This document shows positions 1 to 8,372 of a stretch of DNA of 34,062 bases, piece by piece. Below the pieces are notes generated by a model, which saw nothing but the letters and a program-made list of their open reading frames with translations, was not told the DNA's origin and made no database searches. Source of the DNA: Gammaproteobacteria bacterium (GTDB lineage Bacteria; Pseudomonadota; Gammaproteobacteria; Legionellales; Legionellaceae). Numbering within the stretch: position 1 is the stretch's first letter; every line of letters starts with the position of its first letter. Where the stretch lies: positions 13,364 through 47,425 of the forward strand of contig JAPLRL010000052.1 in the NCBI GenBank assembly GCA_026399205.1, in the 5' to 3' direction. A program made the translations under genes and the position numbers.

Positions 1-184
1 TACTGTGTTAACAGGTTGTACAGAGCTAACCCTTCGAGACGGCGCGTTGAGCTTCAGTGCATAACGACTAAGATCGAAAGCGCGCCTCCTCAGGGCGAAC
101 GGAATCTAGGGTATAGTGATTAAAATTGGCTAAAGTCGAGCTTAAGTGGTTTGACTAAATTGGCTCGGCTTCGCTTCATCCAGG

Positions 185-1771
185 CTACAGTTCGAGGTTG
201 GGGGCGGGAAGCGTGTTTTGGGGATGTGGACTTGATTTAAAAAAGGCACCGCAGTAATGACTGAATGTATGACCTATGCTCTGCGTAGCTACGATGCATT
301 TTTCCTTATTAAAGAGAATATTGAGGATCATGCTTTCAATGGAGAGCAGCAGAATAAACGCTTTGAGTACCGATTGGTTATTATCAAATAACAAAAGAAG
401 CAGCCCCATGTTAGATAGGGTGCCGACAAAGGAGCCTAAGATATTAATCGTGGTTGCGATGATGTTGATGGTTTGGGAGGGTTTAAATGTCGTAGTCGCA
501 TTGCCTAGTTGTAAAAACTGAAGATAGCTATGGGTGATATGTCGCTCTTTTTCAACTTGATAGAGCATAAAACCTAGCACGCTGGCACAAACAGGCATAA
601 GAAAAACCATTAAATAAGGTGCTAAGACGTCATTTGCAACGAATCGACTGATGCCGTATCCAAAATATCCGCCTATCATAATACGACACAAAATCACTAA
701 GCTGGGGATGGGTTCTTGTTTGACAAAGTCCAAAAAACCTGAAGACTGTAACCATTGCGCTCGAAATTGATGAAGCGCTAGGGTTGGCGGTTGCGCATGG
801 TTTGCCATGAGTTCGAGTGCTTGTCGTTTGGGCTCGGTATAATGTAGGTAACTGGACAGCGTATAAATATGGGTACCTGCAAAAACAGCGATACCACTCA
901 TCAAAAGAGGCGGCGGCCAAAACCCGAGTACGTCGCGTGTGGCAATCGCTAAAAAATAAAAAATTGGAAAAGCACGTAATCCAATGGTGCACATGCATTG
1001 TAAGGTGATTTGAATCGCCATGAGGGGCTCGTCTTGAAACAACTGCCTAAAGGTTGAGAGACCACCTTCTCGCCAAAAAGCGACTCCCTGATAATAATCG
1101 CGATTAATGTATTTTCTGCAATATTCGTTGCCATAAAATAAGATGATCACAGCGAGCTGCCTTGCACGTAAGGGGGATAAAAACACAAGTGCTGCGGCAA
1201 TCCAAGTGAGATTATACATGAGAAGAATCACGTGATGAGCCGAATTCACGGCTGTATTGAGAAGCGTCTCGCTGGGCGCATTCATGAATTTTTGCATCCA
1301 TTGCAATGTGGACTGCGTCACTTGTCGCTCAAGCCGCGCTAAAATAGGGTTTTGGCACCATGCGTCTCTAGGAGAAATGCTTAAAAAATTAAAAAAAGAT
1401 AAAAGAGCTTCGCGCTTTGGAGAAGCTGTGAGCATATAACTTAATGTTTCAATGAGAGATAAAGGAACGCCAATACCATAACCCACGTCCGTTGATACGA
1501 TGGTCGTAGAATTAAAAAACTGGACAAGCGTTTGGATGCCGGCATCACTTGAAGTGATTGGAAACGTGATATAAAACCCATTGGTTCCTATGATCGAAAT
1601 CCAAAAGTGGCTGCGTAAAAACCAATACAGTAAGGGGTGGTCGTTGAGGATGCTTTGTAAGACATCGAGGTGTGTTTGCTGCTCAGGATCTATGCTAATC
1701 GCAAATAGACGCGCAAGGTCTTCACCTTCAGAGACGGATAATTCTGAAAGGTCATTAGGTTCTTTAGGCAT
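185..1771 (-). CDS. Multipass membrane protein of unknown function
   Basis: This is a 528-residue protein that I do not recognise. The first about 45 residues are acidic and soluble. The rest alternates hydrophobic stretches of about 20 residues with short loops; likely membrane segments lie near residues 49-72, 93-115, 176-200, 252-276, 286-307, 360-383, 388-410, 437-463 and 469-490. No catalytic or binding motif stands out. The ATG at 1769-1771 has no clear Shine-Dalgarno sequence, but a good sigma-70-like promoter sits just upstream on the same strand. The gene is divergent from the ccm operon, with a palindromic element between them. It may be a lineage-specific inner-membrane protein or a membrane-targeted effector; the sequence does not decide between these. 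Confidence 0.75.
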   Translation of the reverse strand: MPKEPNDLSELSVSEGEDLARLFAISIDPEQQTHLDVLQSILNDHPLLYWFLRSHFWISIIGTNGFYITFPITSSDAGIQTLVQFFNSTTIVSTDVGYGIGVPLSLIETLSYMLTASPKREALLSFFNFLSISPRDAWCQNPILARLERQVTQSTLQWMQKFMNAPSETLLNTAVNSAHHVILLMYNLTWIAAALVFLSPLRARQLAVIILFYGNEYCRKYINRDYYQGVAFWREGGLSTFRQLFQDEPLMAIQITLQCMCTIGLRAFPIFYFLAIATRDVLGFWPPPLLMSGIAVFAGTHIYTLSSYLHYTEPKRQALELMANHAQPPTLALHQFRAQWLQSSGFLDFVKQEPIPSLVILCRIMIGGYFGYGISRFVANDVLAPYLMVFLMPVCASVLGFMLYQVEKERHITHSYLQFLQLGNATTTFKPSQTINIIATTINILGSFVGTLSNMGLLLLLFDNNQSVLKAFILLLSIESMILNILFNKEKCIVATQSIGHTFSHYCGAFFKSSPHPQNTLPAPNLEL

Positions 1772-1791
1772 GAGTTAAAAAAAATAGACGG

Positions 1792-1821
1792 ATTATACAA
1801 TGGATTTTCAATATGATACAA
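1792..1821 (-). promoter_or_regulatory. Sigma-70-like promoter for the leftward membrane-protein gene
   Basis: On the minus strand, TTGTAT (1816-1821) is followed by an 18-base spacer and a perfect TATAAT (1792-1797). The start codon at 1771 lies about 20 bases beyond the -10 box, so the leader would be very short, in line with the lack of a ribosome binding site. Called by eye from consensus boxes. Confidence 0.45.
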
Positions 1822-1824
1822 CGT

Positions 1825-1902
1825 CCGAAATCCGAGCCGCGACCGTCAGGGAGCGGAAGTTTTAAAAGCTCCGCTTCCTGACGGTCGCGGCTCGGATTTC
1901 GG
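1825..1902. repeat. Family B palindromic element (GAGCCGCGACCG type)
   Basis: An inverted repeat with 33-base arms (1825-1857 and 1870-1902) that pair with one mismatch around an AT-rich centre. The arms carry GAGCCGCGACCGTCAGGGAG. A close relative lies at 19177-19253 and partial copies lie near 10327 and 12328-12490. It sits between two divergent genes, so it is not a terminator for either. Confidence 0.9.
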
Positions 1903-1939
1903 CTACTATCCTTAATTTAATGGTAGAGACGTTTTTAGC

Positions 1940-1969
1940 TGGACTTTACCAAAGAAAACGCGCTACTAT
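1940..1969 (+). promoter_or_regulatory. Possible promoter of the ccm operon
   Basis: TGGACT (1940-1945), an 18-base spacer and TACTAT (1964-1969) would start transcription near 1976, about 27 bases before ccmC. The -35 box is weak, so this is a tentative reading. Confidence 0.25.
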
Positions 1970-2002
1970 TTGCACATTTTTCTATCATAAAACGAAGAGA
2001 CA

Positions 2003-2734
2003 ATGAATTTTTTGTTGAAATGGGGTTCGCCTAAAGTCTTTTATCGTAAAACGGGGAAGATGATCCCTTGGCTCGGTGGTGCTGCGAGTTTATTTTTGTT
2101 GATGGGGTGGATAGTCGGCTTGTGTTTTTCGCCGGCCGATTATCAACAAGGCGAGTCCGTGCGTATCATGTATATTCATGTACCCTGCGCTATATTATCG
2201 ATGGGCTGTTTTGCTTGTATGGGTGGTTTTGCCGCGGCATTATTGATTTGGCAGGTAAAAATTGCGGGTGTATTATTGCGATCTTGTGCAAAAGTAGGCG
2301 CTGTATTGACAGGCTGTGCCTTAGTCACCGGGGCGCTGTGGGGTAAGCCCATGTGGGGAACTTGGTGGGTTTGGGATGCAAGGCTGACCTCTGAATTAAT
2401 TTTATGGATGTTGTATGTGGCGATTTTAGCGATTCAAAGCGCTTTTCGTCAGCGAGAATCTGCAGATAAAGCCATGGCGGTGTTGGCGTTGATAGGGCTC
2501 GTTGATTTACCTATTATTCATTATTCGGTGAATTGGTGGCAGACCTTGCATCAAGGCACGAGTTTTCCATTAGGAAAGATGCCACTCATTGATCCATCAA
2601 TGTTATGGCCGCTCGGGATCAGTTTTTTAGGATTTGTTTTTTTTAGTGCGTGGGCTGTTTTGAAAATTGCCAGAATTGAATTATTACAGCGATCGTTAAA
2701 AACCGCGTGGGTTGAGGAGATGTTAACATGCTAA
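2003..2734 (+). CDS. ccmC: Haem exporter/handling protein CcmC
   Basis: CcmC is the inner-membrane protein that loads haem onto the chaperone CcmE in system I cytochrome c maturation. The 243-residue protein has the expected six hydrophobic segments. The haem-handling WWD motif is visible as GTWWVWDAR at residues 119-127, and the two flanking conserved histidines are H59 (in YIHVP) and H173 (in IIHYSVNWW). Length is normal for the family. A weak purine-rich site (GAAGAGA) precedes the ATG. It is the first gene of an overlapping ccm operon; the ABC exporter genes ccmA and ccmB, which usually come first, are not upstream. Its last codons overlap ccmD by 7 bases. Confidence 0.96.
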   Translation: MNFLLKWGSPKVFYRKTGKMIPWLGGAASLFLLMGWIVGLCFSPADYQQGESVRIMYIHVPCAILSMGCFACMGGFAAALLIWQVKIAGVLLRSCAKVGAVLTGCALVTGALWGKPMWGTWWVWDARLTSELILWMLYVAILAIQSAFRQRESADKAMAVLALIGLVDLPIIHYSVNWWQTLHQGTSFPLGKMPLIDPSMLWPLGISFLGFVFFSAWAVLKIARIELLQRSLKTAWVEEMLTC

Positions 2735-2904
2735 CCTTGCTGCACTGGCTCAATATGGGTGGATATGCGACCTATGTGTGGCTGTCTTATGGCGTGGTCT
2801 GGTGTGCTATTGCCGGGATGGTCGTGTATATCCTTGCAATTGAGCGAGACGTTCATCAACGAGCGCGTTTAGAGCTGAAGAATAAACATGCATCCTGTTC
2901 GTAA
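2728..2904 (+). CDS. ccmD: Small haem-maturation membrane protein CcmD
   Basis: A 58-residue protein read directly from the sequence. It begins MLTLLHWLNMGGYATYVW, carrying the CcmD signature MGGY-x-x-YVW followed by one membrane helix (about residues 17-38) and a short charged cytoplasmic tail. CcmD holds CcmC and CcmE together and helps release holo-CcmE from the CcmABC complex. The ATG lies inside the 3' end of ccmC (7-base overlap), and the stop codon lies 17 bases inside ccmE, so the three are probably translationally coupled. Position, size and signature all agree with the family. Confidence 0.9.
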   Translation: MLTLLHWLNMGGYATYVWLSYGVVWCAIAGMVVYILAIERDVHQRARLELKNKHASCS

Positions 2905-3328
2905 ACGACGGTTATATTTTATGCTCGCCTTAATGGTGTTTTTGAGCGTGGTGATGATGTTGGTTCTCTACGCCATGCGCCAAAACATCAGTTTGTTTTA
3001 TACGCCTTCACAAGTGAGTGAAGGACAAGCACCACAGAACATTGCCATTCGCATTGGTGGGATGGTCAAAAAAGGCAGTATTCATCGTGATGCCTCAGGC
3101 CAACATATTTATTTTGATATTACTGATTTTAAACACCATTTACATGTTCAGTATGATGGGATATTGCCAGATTTATTTAGAGAGGGCCAAGGTGTGGTGG
3201 TTGATGGTCGCTTAACAGCAGACAATCAACTGCTTGCAAGCGATGTGTTAGCGAAACATGACGCAAGATACATGCCACCTGCGGTACGTGAGATTGCTAA
3301 GAGGAAGATAAAACAACATGTGGGCTGA
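2888..3328 (+). CDS. ccmE: Periplasmic haem chaperone CcmE
   Basis: CcmE covalently carries haem from CcmC to CcmF in the periplasm. This 146-residue protein has a basic N-terminus (RKRR, residues 5-8), one membrane anchor (about 9-30) and a beta-barrel domain. The covalent haem-binding histidine is H124 in LAKHDARYMPP, with the haem-coordinating tyrosine Y128 four residues later, exactly the family arrangement. The gene begins inside ccmD and its last 11 bases overlap ccmF. Length and motifs are typical. Confidence 0.96.
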   Translation: MHPVRKRRLYFMLALMVFLSVVMMLVLYAMRQNISLFYTPSQVSEGQAPQNIAIRIGGMVKKGSIHRDASGQHIYFDITDFKHHLHVQYDGILPDLFREGQGVVVDGRLTADNQLLASDVLAKHDARYMPPAVREIAKRKIKQHVG

Positions 3329-5231
3329 ATTAGGAATATTAGCGCTGCTGGCTAGTTTATGCAGTGGGTTTTTATTAGTAGTGGTCCCATCCTATGGTGT
3401 ATGGCGCGATCAACCCACTTGGATGAAAACTGCTTATACCTATAGTGTGTATCAATGGATCTTCGGCGCCATTGCCTTTTTTTGTTTAGACATGTGTTTT
3501 TTGTTAAATGATTTTAGTTTGTCTTATGTGCGGATGAACTCAAGCAACCTTTTGCCGTGGTATTATAAAATGTGCGCTGTTTGGGGCGGGCATGAAGGCT
3601 CGATGGTGTTGTGGGTGTGTTTGTTACAAACCTGGACGCTTGCTGTTGCGAGGTGGAGTCGCTCATTAACGCATGACATGCGAGCTAGAGTCTTGGTGGT
3701 CTTGGGTGCGCTCAGTGTGGCTTTTTTAATTTTTATTTTGTTCACGTCTAACCCTTTTATCAGGGTGTTTCAAGAAGGCATTGTACAAGGTCGAGATTTG
3801 AATCCTTTGCTTCAAGATCTTGGATTTTTGTTTCATCCCCCGATGTTGTACATGGGATATGTGGGCTGCGCGATTCCTTTTGCTTTTGCCATTGCAACTT
3901 TATGGGCTGGCCGGGTTGATCGCGCTTTAGTCAAATGGGTTATGCCTTGGGTTTTATTGGCATGGTGTTGTTTGACCTTGGGGATTACCTTAGGTAGTTG
4001 GTGGGCCTATCGAGAGCTCGGATGGGGAGGCTTTTGGTTTTGGGATCCGGTTGAGAATGCATCTTTTATGCCGTGGTTAGTCAGTACTGCGTTGATTCAT
4101 ACTTTATTAGTGACCGTTAAACGCCAAGCCTTGGTTGCCTGGGTGTTGCTGTTATCGGTGATTGTATTTTCTTTAAGTTTGATTGGGACTTTTTTGGTGC
4201 GCTCTGGTGTATTAACCTCGGTGCATGCGTTTGCAATTGATCCTTCCCGTGGTATGGCAATTCTTATCATGTTAGGAGTGACGATTGGTGGGAGCTTGTT
4301 GTTATATATTTGCCGCTCACATCGCGTTGCATCAACGTTATCTATTCCCTTTTTTTCTCGCGAGATGACCTTGTTATTAAACAATGTGTTTTTAGTCGTT
4401 GGGATGTTTACGGTTTTATTAGGGACTGTGTATCCATTGATATTAGACGCATTGGGGATGGGGAAAATCTCTGTGGGCGCGCCGTATTTTAATATGGTGT
4501 TTGTGCCTTTAATGTTTCCTCTTTTTTTCCTCATGGGATTGGTGATGTACATGCCTTGGGGAAAGGTTGACGCTAAAACGCTCTGGTTACAAGTTTGGAA
4601 AGCAGGGTTAGTGAGTGTATTGCTGGGCATCCTCGGTATGATATTTGTGAGCCACCAGGGCATGGTGTGGACCGCGATTGCGCTAGCCATATGGATTATC
4701 GTGGCAACCTTGCAGCGGTTTTGGCGTAAAATAAAGCAATCTGGATTGCGGAATGTGTCTTTTGCGTCATGGGGGATGAGTGCGGCGCATATTGGTATTG
4801 GGGTCAGCATGTTAGGTATTGCGGTTTCAAGCGGATTTGGTGTGCAGGCCGATAGCCTATTATCAGTGGGCAAGGCCGTAGAATTTTCAGGGTATACCGT
4901 GCGTCTTGAGCAATTAGCTGATTTGCATGGGCCTAATTATCATGGGGTCAGAGCAACCATGATGATTCAAAAGGGACAATCCATTAGCCGGATTTATCCA
5001 GAAAAGAGAGTGTATGACGTAGGGCAAATACCCATGACGGATGCGGCCGTTGATGTCACGCCTTTTCGCGATGTGTACATCGCCCTTGGTGAAGCGGTCT
5101 CTGCAGATACTTGGCAAGTTCGTTTGTATGATAAACCCTTGATTCGCTGGATTTGGCTAGGGGGCTTGTTGATGTGTTTAGGTGGCGGGCTCGCGTGGTT
5201 AGGCAGGGTGCGGGAGAAAAAGCCATGCTAA
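3318..5231 (+). CDS. ccmF: Cytochrome c haem lyase subunit CcmF
   Basis: CcmF is the large membrane component of the haem lyase that takes haem from CcmE and attaches it to CXXCH apocytochromes. The 637-residue length is normal. The WWD motif includes GSWWAYREL (about 226-234) and WGGFWFWDP (236-244). Conserved histidines are seen at H92 (GHEGS), H173 (FHPPMLYMG) and H261, and there are more than ten hydrophobic segments, with a periplasmic domain near the C-terminus (about 520-610) before the last helix. It overlaps ccmE by 11 bases and the ccmGH fusion by 7 bases. The start ATG is preceded by GAGGAAG about 10 bases upstream. Confidence 0.97.
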   Translation: MWAELGILALLASLCSGFLLVVVPSYGVWRDQPTWMKTAYTYSVYQWIFGAIAFFCLDMCFLLNDFSLSYVRMNSSNLLPWYYKMCAVWGGHEGSMVLWVCLLQTWTLAVARWSRSLTHDMRARVLVVLGALSVAFLIFILFTSNPFIRVFQEGIVQGRDLNPLLQDLGFLFHPPMLYMGYVGCAIPFAFAIATLWAGRVDRALVKWVMPWVLLAWCCLTLGITLGSWWAYRELGWGGFWFWDPVENASFMPWLVSTALIHTLLVTVKRQALVAWVLLLSVIVFSLSLIGTFLVRSGVLTSVHAFAIDPSRGMAILIMLGVTIGGSLLLYICRSHRVASTLSIPFFSREMTLLLNNVFLVVGMFTVLLGTVYPLILDALGMGKISVGAPYFNMVFVPLMFPLFFLMGLVMYMPWGKVDAKTLWLQVWKAGLVSVLLGILGMIFVSHQGMVWTAIALAIWIIVATLQRFWRKIKQSGLRNVSFASWGMSAAHIGIGVSMLGIAVSSGFGVQADSLLSVGKAVEFSGYTVRLEQLADLHGPNYHGVRATMMIQKGQSISRIYPEKRVYDVGQIPMTDAAVDVTPFRDVYIALGEAVSADTWQVRLYDKPLIRWIWLGGLLMCLGGGLAWLGRVREKKPC

Positions 5232-6043
5232 AGCAAGCGTTACGCTGGTCACCTTTAATCTTTTTTTTTGTACTTATCTTTTTTTTATGGCGAGGTTTGT
5301 CGCTTAACCCGCAGGAACTGCCTTTAAGCCAAGCGGGTCAAATCATCCCTCAGTTTGAGCTCCCGCTATTAAGCGGGGACGGTCTATTAAAATCGCAACA
5401 GTTACGAGGTGAGTATACCGTACTCAATATATGGGCCAGTTGGTGTGAAGCGTGTAGCGAAGAGCAAGGGTTTTTAATGCGTTTGGCGCAAACGGGCATT
5501 CACCTGGTTGGGGTGAATTATAAAGACAAGCCACAAGCTGCTCGAACCTGGTTAAAAACATGGGGAAATCCTTATCAAGCGGTAGGGGTAGATGCGACGG
5601 GGCATGCGGCCATGGAACTAGGCGTTTATGGCACGCCAGAGACGTTTTTAATTGGTCCAGATGGACGCTTACTGCTCCGTTACGCCGGGGTTTTGACGCC
5701 CAAGATTTGGAAAACCCAGTTTGAACCTGCGATATCACAACAACCACGATTTGAAGCTTTATTAAAAGAATTACGCTGTCTTGTTTGTCAAAACCAAGAT
5801 TTATTAGAGTCTCATGCTCCGCTGGCCAGTGACTTAAAAAACAAGGTGCATGACTTGATGCTTTCAGGTCAAACTGATCAAGAGATTCGGCAGTATTTGA
5901 TCAAACGCTATGGAGAGTTTGTGCTCTTTAAACCCTTGGTCAAGCCCACGACATGGTTGCTGTGGTTTGGTCCTGCTGTGTTGTTATTGTTTGGTATTTT
6001 GGGGCTTGGGGTGTGGGTGTGGCGGAGTCAAAAGCATGATTGA
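5225..6043 (+). CDS. CcmG-CcmH fusion (thioredoxin plus CXXC oxidoreductase)
   Basis: One 272-residue protein joins two normally separate cytochrome c maturation factors. Residues 1-28 are a membrane anchor and about 35-170 form a CcmG/DsbE thioredoxin domain with active site WCEAC (73-77) and the cis-proline loop GTPETF (P138). After a short linker, residues about 175-240 form a CcmH domain with its signature RCLVCQNQ (C185, C188), followed by a C-terminal helix (about 244-266). The CcmH signal sequence is missing; the CcmG anchor would place both domains in the periplasm. CcmG and CcmH act in series to reduce apocytochrome c cysteines. I chose the ATG at 5225 because GGGAG lies just upstream and it overlaps the ccmF stop by 7 bases; an upstream in-frame start at 5153 adds an unrelated basic stretch within ccmF. 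Confidence 0.92.
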   Translation: MLKQALRWSPLIFFFVLIFFLWRGLSLNPQELPLSQAGQIIPQFELPLLSGDGLLKSQQLRGEYTVLNIWASWCEACSEEQGFLMRLAQTGIHLVGVNYKDKPQAARTWLKTWGNPYQAVGVDATGHAAMELGVYGTPETFLIGPDGRLLLRYAGVLTPKIWKTQFEPAISQQPRFEALLKELRCLVCQNQDLLESHAPLASDLKNKVHDLMLSGQTDQEIRQYLIKRYGEFVLFKPLVKPTTWLLWFGPAVLLLFGILGLGVWVWRSQKHD

Positions 6044-6701
6044 GCAGCTGGGATTGATGGTGATTGCGTTATTGATGGTGGGGGGGATGGTGTATCCTTT
6101 TCGGCACCACACTTGGGCTGTGATTGGATTTAGCTTGGGGCTTATTGTGTGTTTAATCGCAGGCTATCTATCGCTTGGCAATCATGCAAAGTGGCAGGCG
6201 TATCAAACCGAGCAGAAAAAAATAGCACAAGCTAAAGCTTATATGCACCGTTTTAAAAACACGGCAGAAGTGATTCAAGCGTTAAGGGCAAGGTTAGATC
6301 ATACGCCGGCTAGCGCAAAAGGGTGGTATTTATTAGGGAGATTGTATGCAAGCGTTGGGCAATGGCAAGATGCAACACCTGCCTTTGCAGAGGCTCATCG
6401 TTTGCAACCTAGTGATGTCATGTACTGGGTTCAATCTGTCATGAGTCTATCGCAAGGCTCGCCCCAACAGTTGTCTGCAACCCAGCGTGAACAATTTAAA
6501 CAAATTTTATTGATTGAACCAAATCAACCTGAGGCCTTGATGTTTTTAGCAGCAGACGCTAACGTACATCATCAGCCTGATTTGGCGATTGCATATTGGA
6601 CCAAGTTGTTGAGTGTTTTGCCAGATGATGCAGAAGAAGCGGTGATGATTAGGCAGGAGATTGCGAAGGCGGAAAAAACCGTGGGTATTCGCGAGGCCTA
6701 A
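6036..6701 (+). CDS. ccmI: Cytochrome c biogenesis TPR protein CcmI
   Basis: CcmI binds apocytochrome c and presents it to the CcmF/CcmH haem lyase. This 221-residue protein starts at the ATG at 6036, which overlaps the ccmGH stop by 8 bases and follows CGGAG. It has two N-terminal membrane helices (about 1-22 and 26-48), a charged segment, and TPR repeats from about residue 85 (GWYLLGRLYASVGQW, then AEAHRLQPSD), as in the family. It is short compared with many CcmI proteins. The last seven residues (TVGIREA) and the stop codon are encoded by the left end of a palindromic element, so the native C-terminus has probably been replaced. Confidence 0.88.
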   Translation: MIEQLGLMVIALLMVGGMVYPFRHHTWAVIGFSLGLIVCLIAGYLSLGNHAKWQAYQTEQKKIAQAKAYMHRFKNTAEVIQALRARLDHTPASAKGWYLLGRLYASVGQWQDATPAFAEAHRLQPSDVMYWVQSVMSLSQGSPQQLSATQREQFKQILLIEPNQPEALMFLAADANVHHQPDLAIAYWTKLLSVLPDDAEEAVMIRQEIAKAEKTVGIREA

Positions 6702-6923
6702 AGTTTTTACGCTCGAATACCCCCTCTCACGCGCTAGAAGATTGAACAATATGTTGATGTCCTTCGCGGGGGAGGGTTGGGGAGGGGGTAAACTCGTATG
6801 GTCAATTTACCCCCTCCCTAACCCTCCCCCGCGTTCAACATAGGCGTTTTATAAGCGTTTCGCGCGCGGGAGAGGGGACAGATCGGAGTATAGAAAAACT
6901 TTGAGCCTCGCGAATACCCACGG
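6679..6923. repeat. Family D long palindromic element overlapping the ccmI 3' end
   Basis: The outer arms, 6679-6708 and 6894-6923, are inverted copies matching at about 28 of 30 bases (CCGTGGGTATTCGCGAGG at the outer edge). An inner inverted pair rich in G on one strand and C on the other (about 6766-6801 and 6818-6838) forms a second stem. The element starts inside ccmI and fills nearly all of the 265-base gap before the acyl-CoA dehydrogenase gene. It has no coding capacity and looks like a small non-autonomous palindromic repeat. Confidence 0.85.
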
Positions 6924-6966
6924 ACCCTATACAAAAAGTAGATAGGCATTAAAACGGAGATAACCC

Positions 6967-8130
6967 ATGGAGTTTGGCCTTACAGAAGAACAACGCGCTT
7001 TACAAAAAATGGCGGCTGATTTCACTGCGCATGATTTAACGCCTTTCGCAGAAATCTGGGACGAAACGCAGCAGTTTCCCAAAGACGTCTTAAAAAAGGC
7101 AGCCTCCTTAGGGATGGCGGGGATGATCGCAAGCGAAGACATCGGTGGATCCGCTTTATCGCGTCTCGATGCGGCGCTGATTTTTGAACAACTCGCCAGC
7201 GGATGCATTTCAACGGCTGCGTATCTTTCGATTCACAATATGGTGACGACCTTAGTCGATAAATATGCATCTAAAGAATTAAGGCAAAAATATGGCCCAC
7301 GCTTGACGAGCATGGATGCTTTTGCAAGCTATTGCTTAACTGAGCCTAACGCAGGGTCCGATGCGGCCGCATTACAAACCAAAGCTGAAAAGCAAGAAAA
7401 TGTTTATGTTGTGAATGGTTCAAAAGCCTTTATTTCCGGGGGTGGGGCGAGCGATATTTACGTTTGCATGGTGAGAACGGGTGATGCGTCTTATAAAGGG
7501 ATCAGTTGTTTATTAATTGAAAAAGATACGCCAGGACTTTCATTTGGTCAGCCAGAACATAAAATGGGTTGGAAATCACAACCGACCACCATGGTGTATT
7601 TTGAAAATTGCCGTGTGCCTTGTGAAAATCTGATTGGGGCAGAGGGCGAGGGGTTTGCCATTGCCTTGAATGCCTTAAATGGGGGGCGGATTAACATTGC
7701 CGCGTGCTCACTGGGCGGGGCGCTTACCTGCATCAAACACACCCACGCCTATTTACATGAACGCAAGCAATTTGGACACGCGCTCAAAGACATGCAAGCA
7801 CTACGTTTCGCTTACGCTGATATGCTCACTCAATTTGAAGCCTCAAGATTAATGGTCTATCGCGCAGCGCTTGTCTTGCAACAAGGACAAGTTGAGGCAC
7901 CCTATTGGTGCGCCATGGCAAAGCGTTTAGCAACAGACGCGGCATTTAAAATCGCCGATATGGCCCTACAATTACACGGTGGATATGGCTATTTGCAATC
8001 CTACCAAATCGAACGTATTTTCCGCGATTTACGAGTGCATCGAATTTTAGAAGGCACGAATGAAATCATGAGAGATATCATTGCAAAAGCAGCGTTAGAT
8101 AAAGAATTGGTGGGGTGGTTGGTAGAGTGA
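6967..8130 (+). CDS. Acyl-CoA dehydrogenase, isobutyryl-CoA dehydrogenase (ACAD8) type
   Basis: This FAD flavoprotein should oxidise isobutyryl-CoA to methacrylyl-CoA in valine degradation, passing electrons to electron transfer flavoprotein. The 387 residues align along their length with my memory of the ACAD8 family: EFGLTEEQ at the start, FASYCLTEPNAGSDAA (119-134) and SKAFISGGG (152-160) in the FAD/substrate region, LNGGRINIAACSLG (237-250), LQLHGGYGY (335-342) and HRILEGTNEIMR (358-369). The catalytic base is E362. CGGAG lies 7-11 bases before the ATG. The next two genes fit the following steps of the same pathway. Substrate specificity is inferred from similarity; a broader short-chain enzyme is possible. 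Confidence 0.9.
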   Translation: MEFGLTEEQRALQKMAADFTAHDLTPFAEIWDETQQFPKDVLKKAASLGMAGMIASEDIGGSALSRLDAALIFEQLASGCISTAAYLSIHNMVTTLVDKYASKELRQKYGPRLTSMDAFASYCLTEPNAGSDAAALQTKAEKQENVYVVNGSKAFISGGGASDIYVCMVRTGDASYKGISCLLIEKDTPGLSFGQPEHKMGWKSQPTTMVYFENCRVPCENLIGAEGEGFAIALNALNGGRINIAACSLGGALTCIKHTHAYLHERKQFGHALKDMQALRFAYADMLTQFEASRLMVYRAALVLQQGQVEAPYWCAMAKRLATDAAFKIADMALQLHGGYGYLQSYQIERIFRDLRVHRILEGTNEIMRDIIAKAALDKELVGWLVE

Positions 8131-8145
8131 TAATGCTTGCGCTGT

Positions 8146-8320
8146 ATGGAAGCCTGTAGGGTGGGCAAAGGAGCCTTACGCCGATCCTTTCGTTGAATGG
8201 AATCTCTCAGGCGACGTGCCCACCGGTGGCTCGGAGTCACCGGTGGGCACGTCGCCTGAGGGCCTTCAGCAAGAGGTAGGCCCAATGTTAGGCTCCTTTG
8301 CCCACCCTACGGGCTTCCAT
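8146..8320. repeat. Family C palindromic element (GTAGGGTGG-CAAAGGAGCC type)
   Basis: The outer arms (about 8146-8176 and 8291-8320) read TGGAAGCC-GTAGGGTGGGC in opposite orientation with one mismatch. An inner stem pairs CAGGCGACGTGCCCACCGGTG with its complement around GCTCGGAGT (about 8209-8261). The element occupies most of the gap between the dehydrogenase and hydratase genes. Related copies are at 23540, 33765 and 34030. Confidence 0.9.
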
Positions 8321-8372
8321 CCAAGTACACCCCCACAGTCAAGATAGTCAATCACAGTAACAAGGAGAAACC

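Noticed and set aside
1-184. Left edge checked for a gene fragment or RNA gene
   Set aside because: No open frame with recognisable protein, no tRNA-like fold; some bases resemble repeat debris but too weakly to call.
4097-4873. A 258-codon open frame on the minus strand within ccmF
   Set aside because: It lies entirely antisense to a conserved gene, has an ordinary antisense composition and matches nothing I know.
5153-5224. Upstream in-frame start for the CcmG-CcmH fusion
   Set aside because: The added 24 residues lie wholly within the ccmF coding region, lack a ribosome binding site and do not resemble a CcmG N-terminus.
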